64,000 nucleotides of DNA, from NCBI RefSeq assembly GCF_003308995.1, contig NZ_QFFJ01000002.1:1-64000 (forward strand), written 5' to 3'. Shown here in pieces: positions 34,958 through 44,220 of the stretch (its first letter is position 1; every line of letters starts with the position of its first letter). This DNA is from Chitinophaga flava. Lineage in GTDB: Bacteria; Bacteroidota; Bacteroidia; Chitinophagales; Chitinophagaceae. The notes under the pieces were generated by a model. That model was not told the DNA's origin. It made no database searches and saw only the letters and a list, made by a program, of their open reading frames with translations. The translations under genes were made by a program, and so were the position numbers.

Positions 34958-35923
34958 TTACGGTGCATAAGTTTTACTGTAAATAATGATTTGTCCATTT
35001 TCATTTTTATAGGTGATGCCGGTAAGACCGGACAATACGGCGAGGATATCCTGTATATTTTCCTGCTGAAAGCTGATATTGTAATGGGCTGTATCCGCAG
35101 GGGTGGTATGTAATTGTATGCCGACAGGGTATTGCCGTTGCAGGTCGGCTACCATTGCGGTCAGCGTATAGCCGTTAAAGTCGAGGACTTTCTGCTGCCA
35201 TTGTCCTATGCGGCCGGTATCTTCCCTGCCTTTCCTGGCATTGCCCTGGAGGGTACTGTACTGCAGTGTTTCATGGCTTCCCAGCAGAAAATGCTGTTCC
35301 TCTTTTCCTTGTATATCCACCTGTACCTTACCACTGGCAACTGCTACTTTTGCATTTTCTTCTCCCGGATAGGCACGGATATTAAAGGAGGTACCCAGAA
35401 CGGTGGTGGTCAGCTGGCCATGATGTACCCTGAAAGGACATGTGGGATTGGGCTTTATATCAAAGAATGCCTCTCCTTCAAGTTCGATGTTCCTTTCCCT
35501 GTTGCCAAAGCTGGCTGCAATCCGCAGGGTACTGCCAGCGTTCATTGTGACGATGCTGCTGTCTGGCAGGACTATCCGCCTGGTAGCACCGATACCGGAA
35601 TATATCACAGTGGGCGCTGCCATGGAGTTATAGCGGGAATACAGCCATCCGCCAAGGCTCGCGACTAATAGTACCGCTGCTGCATAGCGGAACCACTTCC
35701 GGCTAATTCCCTGTTTTGCAGGTATTGTTTGCCTGATGATATTATGTAATATGGATTGTTTGAGTATAGTCCTTTCTTCCGGTGATAAAACCGACTGTTC
35801 GGGGTCCTGCAGGGTACTGTACCAGTACGCTATTTTCTCCGTTTCTTCCGGAGTGGCTGTCCCCTGCAGGAAACGTTTCAGCAGTGCTTTAACGCCGTTG
35901 TTATGCTGGTGTTGATGTTCCAT
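34958..35923 (-). CDS. FecR-family anti-sigma factor
   Basis: A 321-aa membrane regulator. The cytoplasmic N-terminus (~1-83) begins MEHQHQHNN and includes LLKRFLQGTATPEETEKIAY, which binds the sigma factor. One membrane helix is at ~85-105 (YAAAVLLVASLGGWLYSRY). The periplasmic FecR domain (~115-215) includes RRIVLPDSSIVTMNAGSTLR and VLGTSFNIRAYPGEENAKVA. A DUF4974-type C-terminal domain (~245-315) has FNGYTLTAMVADLQRQYPV and faces the STN domain. It controls the sigma factor encoded 45 bases upstream in response to the receptor. Confidence 0.94.
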   Translation of the reverse strand: MEHQHQHNNGVKALLKRFLQGTATPEETEKIAYWYSTLQDPEQSVLSPEERTILKQSILHNIIRQTIPAKQGISRKWFRYAAAVLLVASLGGWLYSRYNSMAAPTVIYSGIGATRRIVLPDSSIVTMNAGSTLRIAASFGNRERNIELEGEAFFDIKPNPTCPFRVHHGQLTTTVLGTSFNIRAYPGEENAKVAVASGKVQVDIQGKEEQHFLLGSHETLQYSTLQGNARKGREDTGRIGQWQQKVLDFNGYTLTAMVADLQRQYPVGIQLHTTPADTAHYNISFQQENIQDILAVLSGLTGITYKNENGQIIIYSKTYAP

Positions 35924-35968
35924 ACAGCGATAATCTCTCCGGACAGCTACAAGTACCGCTAATCTATG

Positions 35969-36586
35969 TTACGGAATTATTAAGTTGTTGTAAGAGGGGA
36001 GTGCAAGCACCAACATCAGCGTTCCCAGGTAATGCTCATTTTCGTGCAGGCGTGCACGGAGGATACGAAGGGCCGTTGTAATATTGTTTTTTACAGTCTG
36101 CTCAGAGAGCGACATTTTCAGGGCAATATCCTTCAGGCTCAGATTGCCTTCCCGGCTAAGCAGATAGGGCATTTTAAGACGATCCGGCAGCTGGTCTACT
36201 TCCTGTCGGATATGAAGCTCCAGTTCCTTCAGATATAGCTGTGCTTCGGAGTTATTCTCCATTTGCCGGTCTGCTACCGCTTCCAGCAGGATATCGTTGT
36301 AAACAGTAATACCTGGCCTCGAAAAATAATCAATAATAGCATACCGGGCAGCCTGATAAAGATAGGCCGTGAGACGGCCATTTTCTCCGATGTGAAGACG
36401 CTCCCGGTTATTCCAGCAGCTGATAAAGATATCCTGTACAATGTCCTGGGCATCCACACCCTGCCTGATCCGGGATTTCGTATAGGTGTAAATCTCTTCC
36501 CAGTAACGATTGACAAAGGCGGTGAAAGCAGCGTGATTTCCCTTCTGAATCAATAACAACAACCGATGGTCCGTTAGCTTTTCCAT
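35969..36586 (-). CDS. ECF RNA polymerase sigma factor
   Basis: A 205-aa ECF sigma factor; start ATG at 36586 rather than an upstream TTG at 36598, which is inside the promoter -7 element. Region 2 (~18-80) includes FVNRYWEEIYTYTKSRIRQG and QDIVQDIFISCWNNRERL. Region 4 (~125-185) includes DQLPDRLKMPYLLSREGNLS and LKDIALKMSLSEQTVKNNIT, a helix-turn-helix. It directs polymerase to the receptor operon under control of the FecR gene that follows. Confidence 0.94.
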   Translation of the reverse strand: MEKLTDHRLLLLIQKGNHAAFTAFVNRYWEEIYTYTKSRIRQGVDAQDIVQDIFISCWNNRERLHIGENGRLTAYLYQAARYAIIDYFSRPGITVYNDILLEAVADRQMENNSEAQLYLKELELHIRQEVDQLPDRLKMPYLLSREGNLSLKDIALKMSLSEQTVKNNITTALRILRARLHENEHYLGTLMLVLALPSYNNLIIP

Positions 36587-36595
36587 ATCCGGGAA

Positions 36596-36623
36596 CAAAC
36601 ATAGAGAGCAGATGTGAACTCAA
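36596..36623 (-). promoter_or_regulatory. Promoter of the ECF sigma/fecR operon
   Basis: On the minus strand TTG (36623-36621), a 17-base spacer, and TATGTTTG (36603-36596). The predicted start is only a few bases before the ATG at 36586, so the leader is almost absent. Confidence 0.6.
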
Positions 36624-36667
36624 TATTAAGTCTTCGGGACAAGTATTTTAAATAACGGATGTAAATA

Positions 36668-36697
36668 AAAAAGCAGGCAGTTTACTGCCTGCTTTTT
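36668..36697 (-). terminator. Terminator of the 36702-41708 gene
   Basis: AAAAAGCAGGCAG pairs perfectly with CTGCCTGCTTTTT across TTTA, 5 bases past the stop of the minus-strand gene. Confidence 0.92.
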
Positions 36698-36701
36698 AGT
36701 A

Positions 36702-39700
36702 CTATATACCCAGTTTCTCCATCAGTCCATCACTCAATTCCCCTTTCTCTCTGAGTTTTAGTTTAGTGATTTTATCTACCACCTTTTGAAATTCCTTTTG
36801 CCGGGCCGGATCGAAGGACATAGCTTTATGCCACAGCAGTACCTGTGTTTCATAAAACGGATTTAATACACTCTTCTCTTCGATGGGCGCGGTCGTTTTC
36901 ATGGTTACTTTAATATGTTTGATGCCTTCCATGACGGTGTCCAGGCTGGTGGCTGTTTCGTAGTAATGATAAGCCAGATTGTTGTGTGCATTGCGCAGTG
37001 CAGCACGTACAGGGTTGAATTCTTCCAGATAATCCCATAGCGTGACCTTTTCCAGCTCAGTGATGATCTTTCTACATAATGTCAGGGATGCATCTTTCAT
37101 ACCGGCTTCGTATAGTGCATACCGTTGGTGGTCCCAGACATACGCCCATAGCCCTATTTCCGTGCACTGACTGTCCTGCAGCAATTTTTCCGTTTGAGCT
37201 AAAAGTTCAATAGCCTGTGTGTAATCCTTGTTACCAATCAGTAGCGTTACTTCCCGCATCTGACTATCAAATTCATCCTTGCTGAAAGGGTGTCCGCCGG
37301 CAACGGGTATCAGTTGGAAATCGCTGTAGGGGAAAGTCAGCCAGTCTGTTTTTTCAATCATATCTGTTTTAGCGAGGTCCTGTGCTTTGGTCCAGTACTC
37401 TTTGGCGGCTGCTGTATCGCCCTCCAGGAAATAACTCCAGCCGATATAATAAAGTGCCTGATGTTTGTAGCAGGAGTAGGCCTCTTTTACTGTTTCTACT
37501 TCCATTAATTTTTCCCGGGCATCGTTGTACTTTTTATCGATGATAAGTCCGAGGCCCCAGTAGAGAAGCCGGAAGTCCTGATCATCACTGTTCCGCTGGT
37601 TTTTACAGAGCGTTTCAAAAACGGTGGTATAATGTTCATAAGGAACATATTTGTACAGCCAGTTTCCCCGCTGAACTGCCCGGATACAGCGCTGTACACT
37701 ACGCAGCGGGATGGGGACAAATTTAATGTTCTCTGTGTCCCTGCTGAGGGCGAGGTCACACACTTTTTCCGTCCGCAGCTCCAGGGGTACATATTCCAGT
37801 GCAGTGCCATAATCCAGTGAGCAGGCGGTTTCACACATCTGTGCGGTGACGAACTGTTTGGGGACAAACTGAAAATCGTAGGAATTCCGTTGTACAGCGA
37901 TATCACAGATCTTTTGTGTCAGGTATTGATGAGGTACGGTATAGATACGTTCGCAGGATTCCTGGGTATTGGCGGTAATGGCTTTAATGATAAAGTCTTC
38001 GTCCCAGAAGCAGGCCCATACCTTTTCAAAGGTGTCGTAATCGAATTCCCGGATATCCGGATCAGTGACCTTGATACGCTGGTCCCAGCCGTATGTTTTT
38101 ACGTTTTGCTCAAATTCGGGCAGGTGTCCGAGGTGTTTTTTGAAGTATTGATAACTATGCTGATTTATCCGGGCAGGATTGATATGAAGGAAAGCGCTGA
38201 TGCCATATTTCCGGACTTGCTGGCCCATCCACTCAACGTCTGAGGAGGAGCCATAGCGCCATCTTTGCCGGTCATATTGTTCTGTGATAAATGGCCATTC
38301 AGGGTCCTGGCCGTATTTGGCGGCAGCATATTCATATACTTCCTTATCCACCAATTTGACCGGGATATTTTTTATCACATGAATGCCGAGGTCGATGGCG
38401 GATTTTATGTATCCGGTGGTGTGATACCTGGAAGGCAGTTCCTTACAAGGATAGTTCCGAAGGCCGCCACCGGCAATGAGTGCAATGTTCATACGCTCAT
38501 CCCGGAACGCTTCCGGTACATGATTGTAGTTGTACTGATTAATACTTACCGCGCGGAAACAAAATTCATAAGTGATCAGTTCAGCTGGTACATAAGAGAG
38601 GTCAATTTGCTGTATAGATGCCTCAAAAACGGGCATGGTCAGCAAATGAGCGGGAATATTTTTATAATGACATTTTGCTTCGCGGTCCATGGCCAACATC
38701 ACTATTTCCTGCGTGATCAGTTCCTGATCAAAAGATTCAAGTATGTTACCATTTACATCATATTCCCCGTTGGTCTGATGGCGCAGTAAAGCCAGCAGCA
38801 TGTCCTGTGTTCTGTATTGTGCCGGGATGGTCACAATTTTGGCAGAGATCCAGTAGTCGGGGAACTGGCCTGTTCTTGTATAGAGGTCGGGACCGTATTG
38901 GGAAAGTGCGGTAGCCAGAAACTCGTCCCAATAAGCCTGGTCCTTTACTTTGGGGCTGGCCTGTTTGGTGTCCCAGTTTACAGTAACCGGCTCGCCGTAT
39001 ATGTAGGTGAGGTCGGTGTGTTGTGTATAAGGTTTTGCTTTAGAATTTTTGCTGACAGCTGCTTTGTAGTAGACGTCGGCTTGTTCCTGGTCACCCTGAA
39101 GATAGTAGGCCAGTCCCAGCAACCAGTTGTTGCTAAAGATATCATGGATGCCGATTGATTTTTCAAGATAATTTTTTGCTTCGTCGAGCCGGTTTTGAAG
39201 AATCAGTGCCTCGCCGATTACCCGCATGGGGAAATAGGCTGATGCATGCTTCTGTATGGCCATTTCCGCCCATTCGATGGCTTTGTCATATTCGCCTATA
39301 CGAACGGCGCACAGCGCAGCTTTTTCCATACAGCTGTATTCGTATTGCATTTTTTCCGGCGTGTAGGCGATACCTTTAGCGTAATAGGTCATTGCCTGTG
39401 CATAAGCTTGCTGTTTTAAAAGGCATTCACCTGCATAGTAATACGGCCAGTAATAGCCAGGAGACAGCGTTATGGCCTTTTTAAAACAGGTATAGGCACC
39501 GGCAAGGTCTTCTTCATTTTTCAGGCGAAGACCCTGGGGGACAAGCTGAATACCTTCCAGTGTGACACCTTCTGCCAGTATGGGCTTGTTGTTGCGGAGT
39601 GCCTCATACATAGCGGAGATATCAATACTGAGCGTGTCGTGGTACCGCTCTTCGATCCTATAATAAAAAGCCGGCTGGAAGGCGTATGCAAAATCATGCC

Positions 39701-41708
39701 AGGGAAGGAAGGCATTATCCGTTTCATAGGCTGATAACCGCTCTTCTTCATACAGGGCAGTAATCAGCGTATGTGGCGCAAAGTCAAAGCAGTCCAGGCT
39801 ATAGAACCATGAAAAAAAGTATGGAGCATTGATTTTGCGATGGGGCAAAGTATTGAGTGCTTCGTCGTCCTGAGCCCATGCGGTGGCAATGTAACGGATG
39901 TTTTCTTCTCCACACGTTTTTTGAAAATAACCCAGGCTCAGACAATCAGCGGTAGTATTGCCTGTTACATAATAAGGCGTACTCTCACCATATCGGTCGG
40001 GTATTCTCCCGTTGATGGTCATATCCCCGTTTACTACCAGGAGGTGGAAATAGGTGTGTGGAATGTCCAGGTCGCCATTGATGACCAGGTCACCATCACA
40101 GAAATAAATCTTCCGGTCATCTTCAAAATATTCTTCTTCACTCTCATACTCTTCTATAGTATAGTTATTACCTTCATTTTCCACCTCCCAGTAATCAAAT
40201 AAATTATCCACACCAAGCCGTTCCAAAACCTCCCGGTAGGAAAGCTTCTGCAGGCGGTGCTTTTGAAGGAAAGTGGCTGTTTCGTTTTCTTCATCTGCGG
40301 CCTCCTGCTGTTCTGCCATTGCCGCTGCTTTCTCCTGGTCAGCTTTTACAGCGTCCAGATGCTGAATAGCATACGTCTGTTTATCCTTGAGCGCCATTAC
40401 CGGTGCCAGGATCCAGTGTATATCAAAAGGCAATGCATTTAAGAATCTGATACTGCCCATGGAACCATCTGCAGCGCAATAGAAACATTCCACAAAATTG
40501 AGACCTTCTATGCATTCATTCATCATACCATATACCAGAAAACATTGGTTCAGATATTCTTTTTCTTCTTCAAAAGGTCGGACTGTTTTAGGTTTGAGCA
40601 GTGTCTCCAGAAAATCATACAATCCGAAACGGATCATTTTATAATTGACCATATAAGGCCTGGAGGGGAAGAAGAGTTGTATGTTCTGGTAGAAGTTGGG
40701 TGGCACAGGAGAGGGATTGTTGTACAGGATGCTGCCATGTTTCCGCCAGAAGGCCATCAGCGTTGATGGTAGCGGGAAGCCTGTTTCTTCTTCTACATTC
40801 TCTAGCTCATAGTTGGTGATCATTTGGGAGGAAATGCCTTCTGCAGTGAGCAGGGAGGTGGTTACATCCATTAATGACGCGGTAGGCTGCAGGTATGCAG
40901 GCGGTATTTCCGGATGCGCTGGCGCCTGGTTTTCTCCTGCTTTGATAAATGCTGACAGGGACGCCTTGGCTGACAACAGCGGTGCGAATGCTTGTATAAA
41001 GTCTTCGTCGGTAACATCACTTAGCGACTGAGGGGTATGAATATTATATACCTGGCCAAGCGGATCGACAACGATGTACCATCTTTCTTCGTCTTTGACA
41101 ATTAATCCAAGTAACCAGCAACATTGGGATAAAAAGTCTTTTTCCTGTTCCAGCCATATACTTTCGCGATTATAGATATTCAGGAATAGGTCCAGCATTG
41201 CGTAAAGGGTGTTGGCATTGGGCCCTTCAGTGTTATAAGCATAAATGGCACAGGTGATATCATCTTTGTCAAAATAGAAAAATCCTTTTTTGAGCCAGAA
41301 GTCACGGAATGCTGTAGGCATGCTGAAACCGGCTGTGGATTCCATTTGTCCGATATGCTCTTCAGAAACCGGGTATATTTCTACTTTTTCGGGCCAGTGT
41401 GTTTCGAGGTATGCGGCCAGTGATAGGATATTGTTGTACAGCTGTGCCGGTGGGGGAAAGGTTCCCGGAGCTATGGCCTCATTTTCGGAATGTGTTGTTT
41501 CAGCCAGTTCGGTATAACCTTTTTTTGTTTTTTCGGTGATGAGTTTTTCAGCGGCTTTATTGCATTCTTCTGCCGAGGAAAATGTTTTGGTCTGGCTTTG
41601 GCCCTGGGTGCCTGTTTTACCAAAAGTGACGGTCAGTTCCGTTTCCTTTATTTCGATGTCCCAAAACTTGTTTGATTTTTCATCCTGGTAGATAAATCTC
41701 TTTTTCAT
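36702..41708 (-). CDS. Giant WGR / SUKH-like / TPR multidomain protein, function unknown
   Basis: A 1668-aa cytoplasmic protein (no signal peptide). Domains in order, positions approximate. Residues 1-70 are a WGR domain (TVTFGKTGTQGQSQTKTFSS and the KKGY end; W-G-R reads F-G-K). Residues ~95-260 and ~285-445 look like two SMI1/KNR4 (SUKH)-like units, e.g. STAGFSMPTAFRDFWLKKGF and EETGFPLPSTLMAFWRKHGS. Residues ~500-700 begin with an acidic stretch and a beta-helix-like IYFCDGDLVINGDLDI / VVNGDMTINGRIPD. TPR-like helices run ~700-860. A long block ~1000-1400 has DUF4116-like units (FVPKQFVTAQMCETA, YVPLELRTEKVCDLA, FVPIPLRSVQRCIRA). More TPR-like helices end it. WGR occurs in PARP-like and MolR-like proteins; SUKH often occurs in immunity proteins. 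No enzyme motif seen. Transcribed alone. Confidence 0.8.
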   Translation of the reverse strand: MKKRFIYQDEKSNKFWDIEIKETELTVTFGKTGTQGQSQTKTFSSAEECNKAAEKLITEKTKKGYTELAETTHSENEAIAPGTFPPPAQLYNNILSLAAYLETHWPEKVEIYPVSEEHIGQMESTAGFSMPTAFRDFWLKKGFFYFDKDDITCAIYAYNTEGPNANTLYAMLDLFLNIYNRESIWLEQEKDFLSQCCWLLGLIVKDEERWYIVVDPLGQVYNIHTPQSLSDVTDEDFIQAFAPLLSAKASLSAFIKAGENQAPAHPEIPPAYLQPTASLMDVTTSLLTAEGISSQMITNYELENVEEETGFPLPSTLMAFWRKHGSILYNNPSPVPPNFYQNIQLFFPSRPYMVNYKMIRFGLYDFLETLLKPKTVRPFEEEKEYLNQCFLVYGMMNECIEGLNFVECFYCAADGSMGSIRFLNALPFDIHWILAPVMALKDKQTYAIQHLDAVKADQEKAAAMAEQQEAADEENETATFLQKHRLQKLSYREVLERLGVDNLFDYWEVENEGNNYTIEEYESEEEYFEDDRKIYFCDGDLVINGDLDIPHTYFHLLVVNGDMTINGRIPDRYGESTPYYVTGNTTADCLSLGYFQKTCGEENIRYIATAWAQDDEALNTLPHRKINAPYFFSWFYSLDCFDFAPHTLITALYEEERLSAYETDNAFLPWHDFAYAFQPAFYYRIEERYHDTLSIDISAMYEALRNNKPILAEGVTLEGIQLVPQGLRLKNEEDLAGAYTCFKKAITLSPGYYWPYYYAGECLLKQQAYAQAMTYYAKGIAYTPEKMQYEYSCMEKAALCAVRIGEYDKAIEWAEMAIQKHASAYFPMRVIGEALILQNRLDEAKNYLEKSIGIHDIFSNNWLLGLAYYLQGDQEQADVYYKAAVSKNSKAKPYTQHTDLTYIYGEPVTVNWDTKQASPKVKDQAYWDEFLATALSQYGPDLYTRTGQFPDYWISAKIVTIPAQYRTQDMLLALLRHQTNGEYDVNGNILESFDQELITQEIVMLAMDREAKCHYKNIPAHLLTMPVFEASIQQIDLSYVPAELITYEFCFRAVSINQYNYNHVPEAFRDERMNIALIAGGGLRNYPCKELPSRYHTTGYIKSAIDLGIHVIKNIPVKLVDKEVYEYAAAKYGQDPEWPFITEQYDRQRWRYGSSSDVEWMGQQVRKYGISAFLHINPARINQHSYQYFKKHLGHLPEFEQNVKTYGWDQRIKVTDPDIREFDYDTFEKVWACFWDEDFIIKAITANTQESCERIYTVPHQYLTQKICDIAVQRNSYDFQFVPKQFVTAQMCETACSLDYGTALEYVPLELRTEKVCDLALSRDTENIKFVPIPLRSVQRCIRAVQRGNWLYKYVPYEHYTTVFETLCKNQRNSDDQDFRLLYWGLGLIIDKKYNDAREKLMEVETVKEAYSCYKHQALYYIGWSYFLEGDTAAAKEYWTKAQDLAKTDMIEKTDWLTFPYSDFQLIPVAGGHPFSKDEFDSQMREVTLLIGNKDYTQAIELLAQTEKLLQDSQCTEIGLWAYVWDHQRYALYEAGMKDASLTLCRKIITELEKVTLWDYLEEFNPVRAALRNAHNNLAYHYYETATSLDTVMEGIKHIKVTMKTTAPIEEKSVLNPFYETQVLLWHKAMSFDPARQKEFQKVVDKITKLKLREKGELSDGLMEKLGI

Positions 41709-41837
41709 TGCGGTAGTTTATTTCCTGTGTTGTGGCGCAGTTCCCTGACCAACAACTTTTAGGGATAAGTGGGGAAGTTGAACTGTATAATCCGGGTTTT
41801 AAAAACGCAACTAAGATAGGGTAAATGTTTGTTTCTT

Positions 41838-42599
41838 TTATTTAGTTTCCGCTGTTGCTATGATATTATACTTGTGGGGTGCAATACTGCCGCCGGTTTT
41901 CTCGAGGGTAATCCAGAAGAGGTCTGCGTGGGGGATATTAATTAACTTCTGGAAGCTGTTATCTACTTTCATCAGGCCGGCATTGACGGGTTTGTTATCA
42001 ACAACGGCCCATACCTGGAATTGAAGTTGATTTGGAGGAGTGGGCAGGTAATCGGCGAGGGCGTATAAGGCGCCGGTATGTTTGTTCCAGAAGAGTGTGA
42101 TGGAGCAGTTTTGATCGCTGGTGCTGCTTTTTAGCTGGATCATGCTTACATCCGGATTGGCCGCCAGTTGTTGATAGAGCGCACGGTTGTGTATTTCATT
42201 TTTTTGTGAAAGTGATTTGTATTTGATGGCCAAAATAATTGCGCTGGACAAAAAGGCAAAACAAAGAATGATAATGGAGACTGCCGCGATTCTCCAGTAG
42301 TGGTGTATTGTAACGTAATTTGAAGAAGGAGCAGGGTCTATCGAAAAATAGTGGGATATATCACTATCCGTGTGGGCTTGAGTAATAATAGTGAGTACTT
42401 TGTCTTTTAATCCTGCAGGGGGAGCAACAGCATACGTGGCAACAAAGTTTTCAACCTCATGCTGCAATTGTATAATAGCAGCATTCACCTCCGGATACAG
42501 CAATCTTAGCTGTTCTACTTCCGATCTTACTTCGGGAGTCGCCAGCCCAAAAACGTAGCTTTCCAGTGCGCCGCTTGATATGTATGCTTGTATATTCAA
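41838..42599 (-). CDS. RskA-like anti-sigma factor
   Basis: A 253-aa anti-sigma-K-type protein. The N-terminal zinc-less anti-sigma domain (NIQAYISSGALESYVFGLAT, ~1-70) is cytoplasmic, a single membrane helix lies at ~103-130 (AAVSIIILCFAFLSSAIILA), and a periplasmic RskA domain ends with ISIPHADLFWITLEKTGGSI-type sequence (IPHADLFWITLEKTGGS is read directly). The start is TTG at 42599, overlapping the sigma stop as TTGA; no ATG would keep the conserved N-terminus. The overlap implies translational coupling with the sigma factor it controls. Confidence 0.9.
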   Translation of the reverse strand: MNIQAYISSGALESYVFGLATPEVRSEVEQLRLLYPEVNAAIIQLQHEVENFVATYAVAPPAGLKDKVLTIITQAHTDSDISHYFSIDPAPSSNYVTIHHYWRIAAVSIIILCFAFLSSAIILAIKYKSLSQKNEIHNRALYQQLAANPDVSMIQLKSSTSDQNCSITLFWNKHTGALYALADYLPTPPNQLQFQVWAVVDNKPVNAGLMKVDNSFQKLINIPHADLFWITLEKTGGSIAPHKYNIIATAETK

Positions 42600-43135
42600 G
42601 GGTCTGTGATCATTTTTGCTAATCTTTTCAGGGCTATGCGAAGCCTTGTTTTAACAGTGCCTAAAGGGATGTTCAGTCTGCGTCCGATTTCTTCCTGGGT
42701 ATATCCCTGAAAATAGGCTAATTCTATCAATACACTATGGTCATCTTTTAGCTGGCTGGCCAGCTTACGGAGGCCTGTATCTTCCTGGGCAGCCGGTGCG
42801 GGAAGCTGCAGGTGGTCGTCACTCAGTGGCTCGTTTATGCTGCGGTTGCGGAAGGCTTTACTGCGCATCACATCCAGGGCGGTGTTTCGGGCTATGTGGT
42901 GCATCCAGGTAAACCAGGTTCCTTTTTTAGGATCATATTGATCCATGTTTTTCCATATTTTCAAAAAAGTATCCTGTAAGACTTCCTCTGCGAGATGTTT
43001 ATCATCTATCAGACTTAATATCACTCCATATATAGCGCCTGAATAATCATCGTAAAGGCGCTGGAATACTACTTCTTTCTCCTGCAGCTGCGGGGAAACA
43101 AGAGTTGTATTTTGATATATGCGTAGTGATTTCAA
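42596..43135 (-). CDS. ECF RNA polymerase sigma factor (RskA-associated)
   Basis: A 179-aa ECF sigma factor. Region 2: FQRLYDDYSGAIYGVILSLI and AEEVLQDTFLKIWKNMDQYD. The core -10-reading segment follows (GTWFTWMHHIARNTALDVMR). Region 4: LIELAYFQGYTQEEIGRRLN and IPLGTVKTRLRIALKRLA. No ATG precedes the conserved part, so TTG at 43135 is the likely start. A TATATTTG promoter-like octamer overlaps this TTG (43140-43133); it may be coincidental. Overlaps its anti-sigma gene by four bases. Confidence 0.92.
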   Translation of the reverse strand: MKSLRIYQNTTLVSPQLQEKEVVFQRLYDDYSGAIYGVILSLIDDKHLAEEVLQDTFLKIWKNMDQYDPKKGTWFTWMHHIARNTALDVMRSKAFRNRSINEPLSDDHLQLPAPAAQEDTGLRKLASQLKDDHSVLIELAYFQGYTQEEIGRRLNIPLGTVKTRLRIALKRLAKMITDP

Positions 43136-43160
43136 ATATAATCGGAATAGTAATCATGTT

Positions 43161-43451
43161 TTATTCTTCAATCCAGAGCATGCGACCGTCTGATAGTGTA
43201 TAACAGCTGCCGGGGGCTTTTCGTTGGGAGGATATCGTACCGGGAGGAAATGATGTTCTCTTTCCTGCCTTTGATACCGTTGTCCATATCTTTCCCTGCC
43301 TGCCCTGCCATAGCTGGCCCTGGGAGTCTAGCCACCAGGATGCATCATTTTCGTTAGGCTGTTCTTTTGCAGCATCCGGATTGCTATGGTTGTTTATCAT
43401 TGCGTTTAGCGCCAGACTCCATATGGTGAATGTTATGATTGGCTTTTTCAT
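43161..43451 (-). CDS. Small exported protein of unknown function
   Basis: A 96-aa frame with a possible signal-like start (MKKPIITFTIWSLALNAMIN). The mature part is polar and Trp-rich: DASWWLDSQGQLWQGRQGKI and GSCYTLSDGRMLWIEE, a short beta-strand pattern. It lies 25 bases upstream of the sigma factor on the same strand, so it may be co-transcribed. Not recognised. Confidence 0.5.
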   Translation of the reverse strand: MKKPIITFTIWSLALNAMINNHSNPDAAKEQPNENDASWWLDSQGQLWQGRQGKIWTTVSKAGKRTSFPPGTISSQRKAPGSCYTLSDGRMLWIEE

Positions 43452-43611
43452 TTTGTGGAAACTTGTATTGAATAATAGCAGATGTGCTACACTGTTAGAT
43501 ACGGGATGTTGAGTCTAAAAAGTTTGGGGGTAGAAATTTTTTTTACAACTTGCGATACGTGGATTATCAAAATGATTCATTTATTTAAAAAAGAAGCTAA
43601 TACAGTGTCAT

Positions 43612-44220
43612 ATGGGAAAACAATTGTTAACAACCGCTTTGGTAATGATCTCCCTCCTGATGTGGAGTGCTTCCGCCGCCGTGGCTCAAAAGCAGAAGAA
43701 TGCAGACGCGACTATTCCGCGGCAACTGGCACCGTTCATCCCTAAGGGATATCTTATTCTTGATACTACCAGCGGTGATTTAAATCTGGATCCCTACCCG
43801 GATATGATTATGGTACTGTATAAACCAGGAGAGGATTCTACTTCTGATGTAGTGGAACATCCTGAAAAAAGACCGCTGCTGATATTGCTGGGGCAACCGG
43901 ATCATTCCTATAAACTGGCTGCCCGCAATGATAACGTTGTGTATTGTGTGGACTGCGGCGGTATTATGGGAGATCCCTTTGAATCGGTGGTGATCAAAAA
44001 CGGTTATTTTTCCGTTGAACACTATGGTGGCAGCGCTTGGAGATGGACGCGTATTATCACCTTCAAATATTCGCCAACAGACAAATACTGGTACCTGCAT
44101 AAAGACGGTGGTGATAGTTTTCATGCCTCCGAGCCAGACAAGGTGACTTCTAAAGTTCGTACCAGCAAGGATTTTGGGAAGGTGCCATTCAATAAATTTG
44201 ATATCTACAAAAAAGATTAA
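43612..44220 (+). CDS. Secreted protein, uncharacterised
   Basis: A 202-aa protein with a clear signal peptide (MGKQLLTTALVMISLLMWSA, cleavage near AVAQ). The mature domain starts IPRQLAPFIPKGYLILDTTS followed by GDLNLDPYPDMIMVLYK, a calcium-binding-like acidic turn (DLNLDPYPD), then VYCVDCGGIMGDPFESVVIK and YFSVEHYGGSAWRWTRIITF. This layout is shared by conserved hypothetical periplasmic proteins of many Gram-negative bacteria. Function unknown. Divergent from the 43161-43451 gene. No partner. Confidence 0.75.
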   Translation: MGKQLLTTALVMISLLMWSASAAVAQKQKNADATIPRQLAPFIPKGYLILDTTSGDLNLDPYPDMIMVLYKPGEDSTSDVVEHPEKRPLLILLGQPDHSYKLAARNDNVVYCVDCGGIMGDPFESVVIKNGYFSVEHYGGSAWRWTRIITFKYSPTDKYWYLHKDGGDSFHASEPDKVTSKVRTSKDFGKVPFNKFDIYKKD

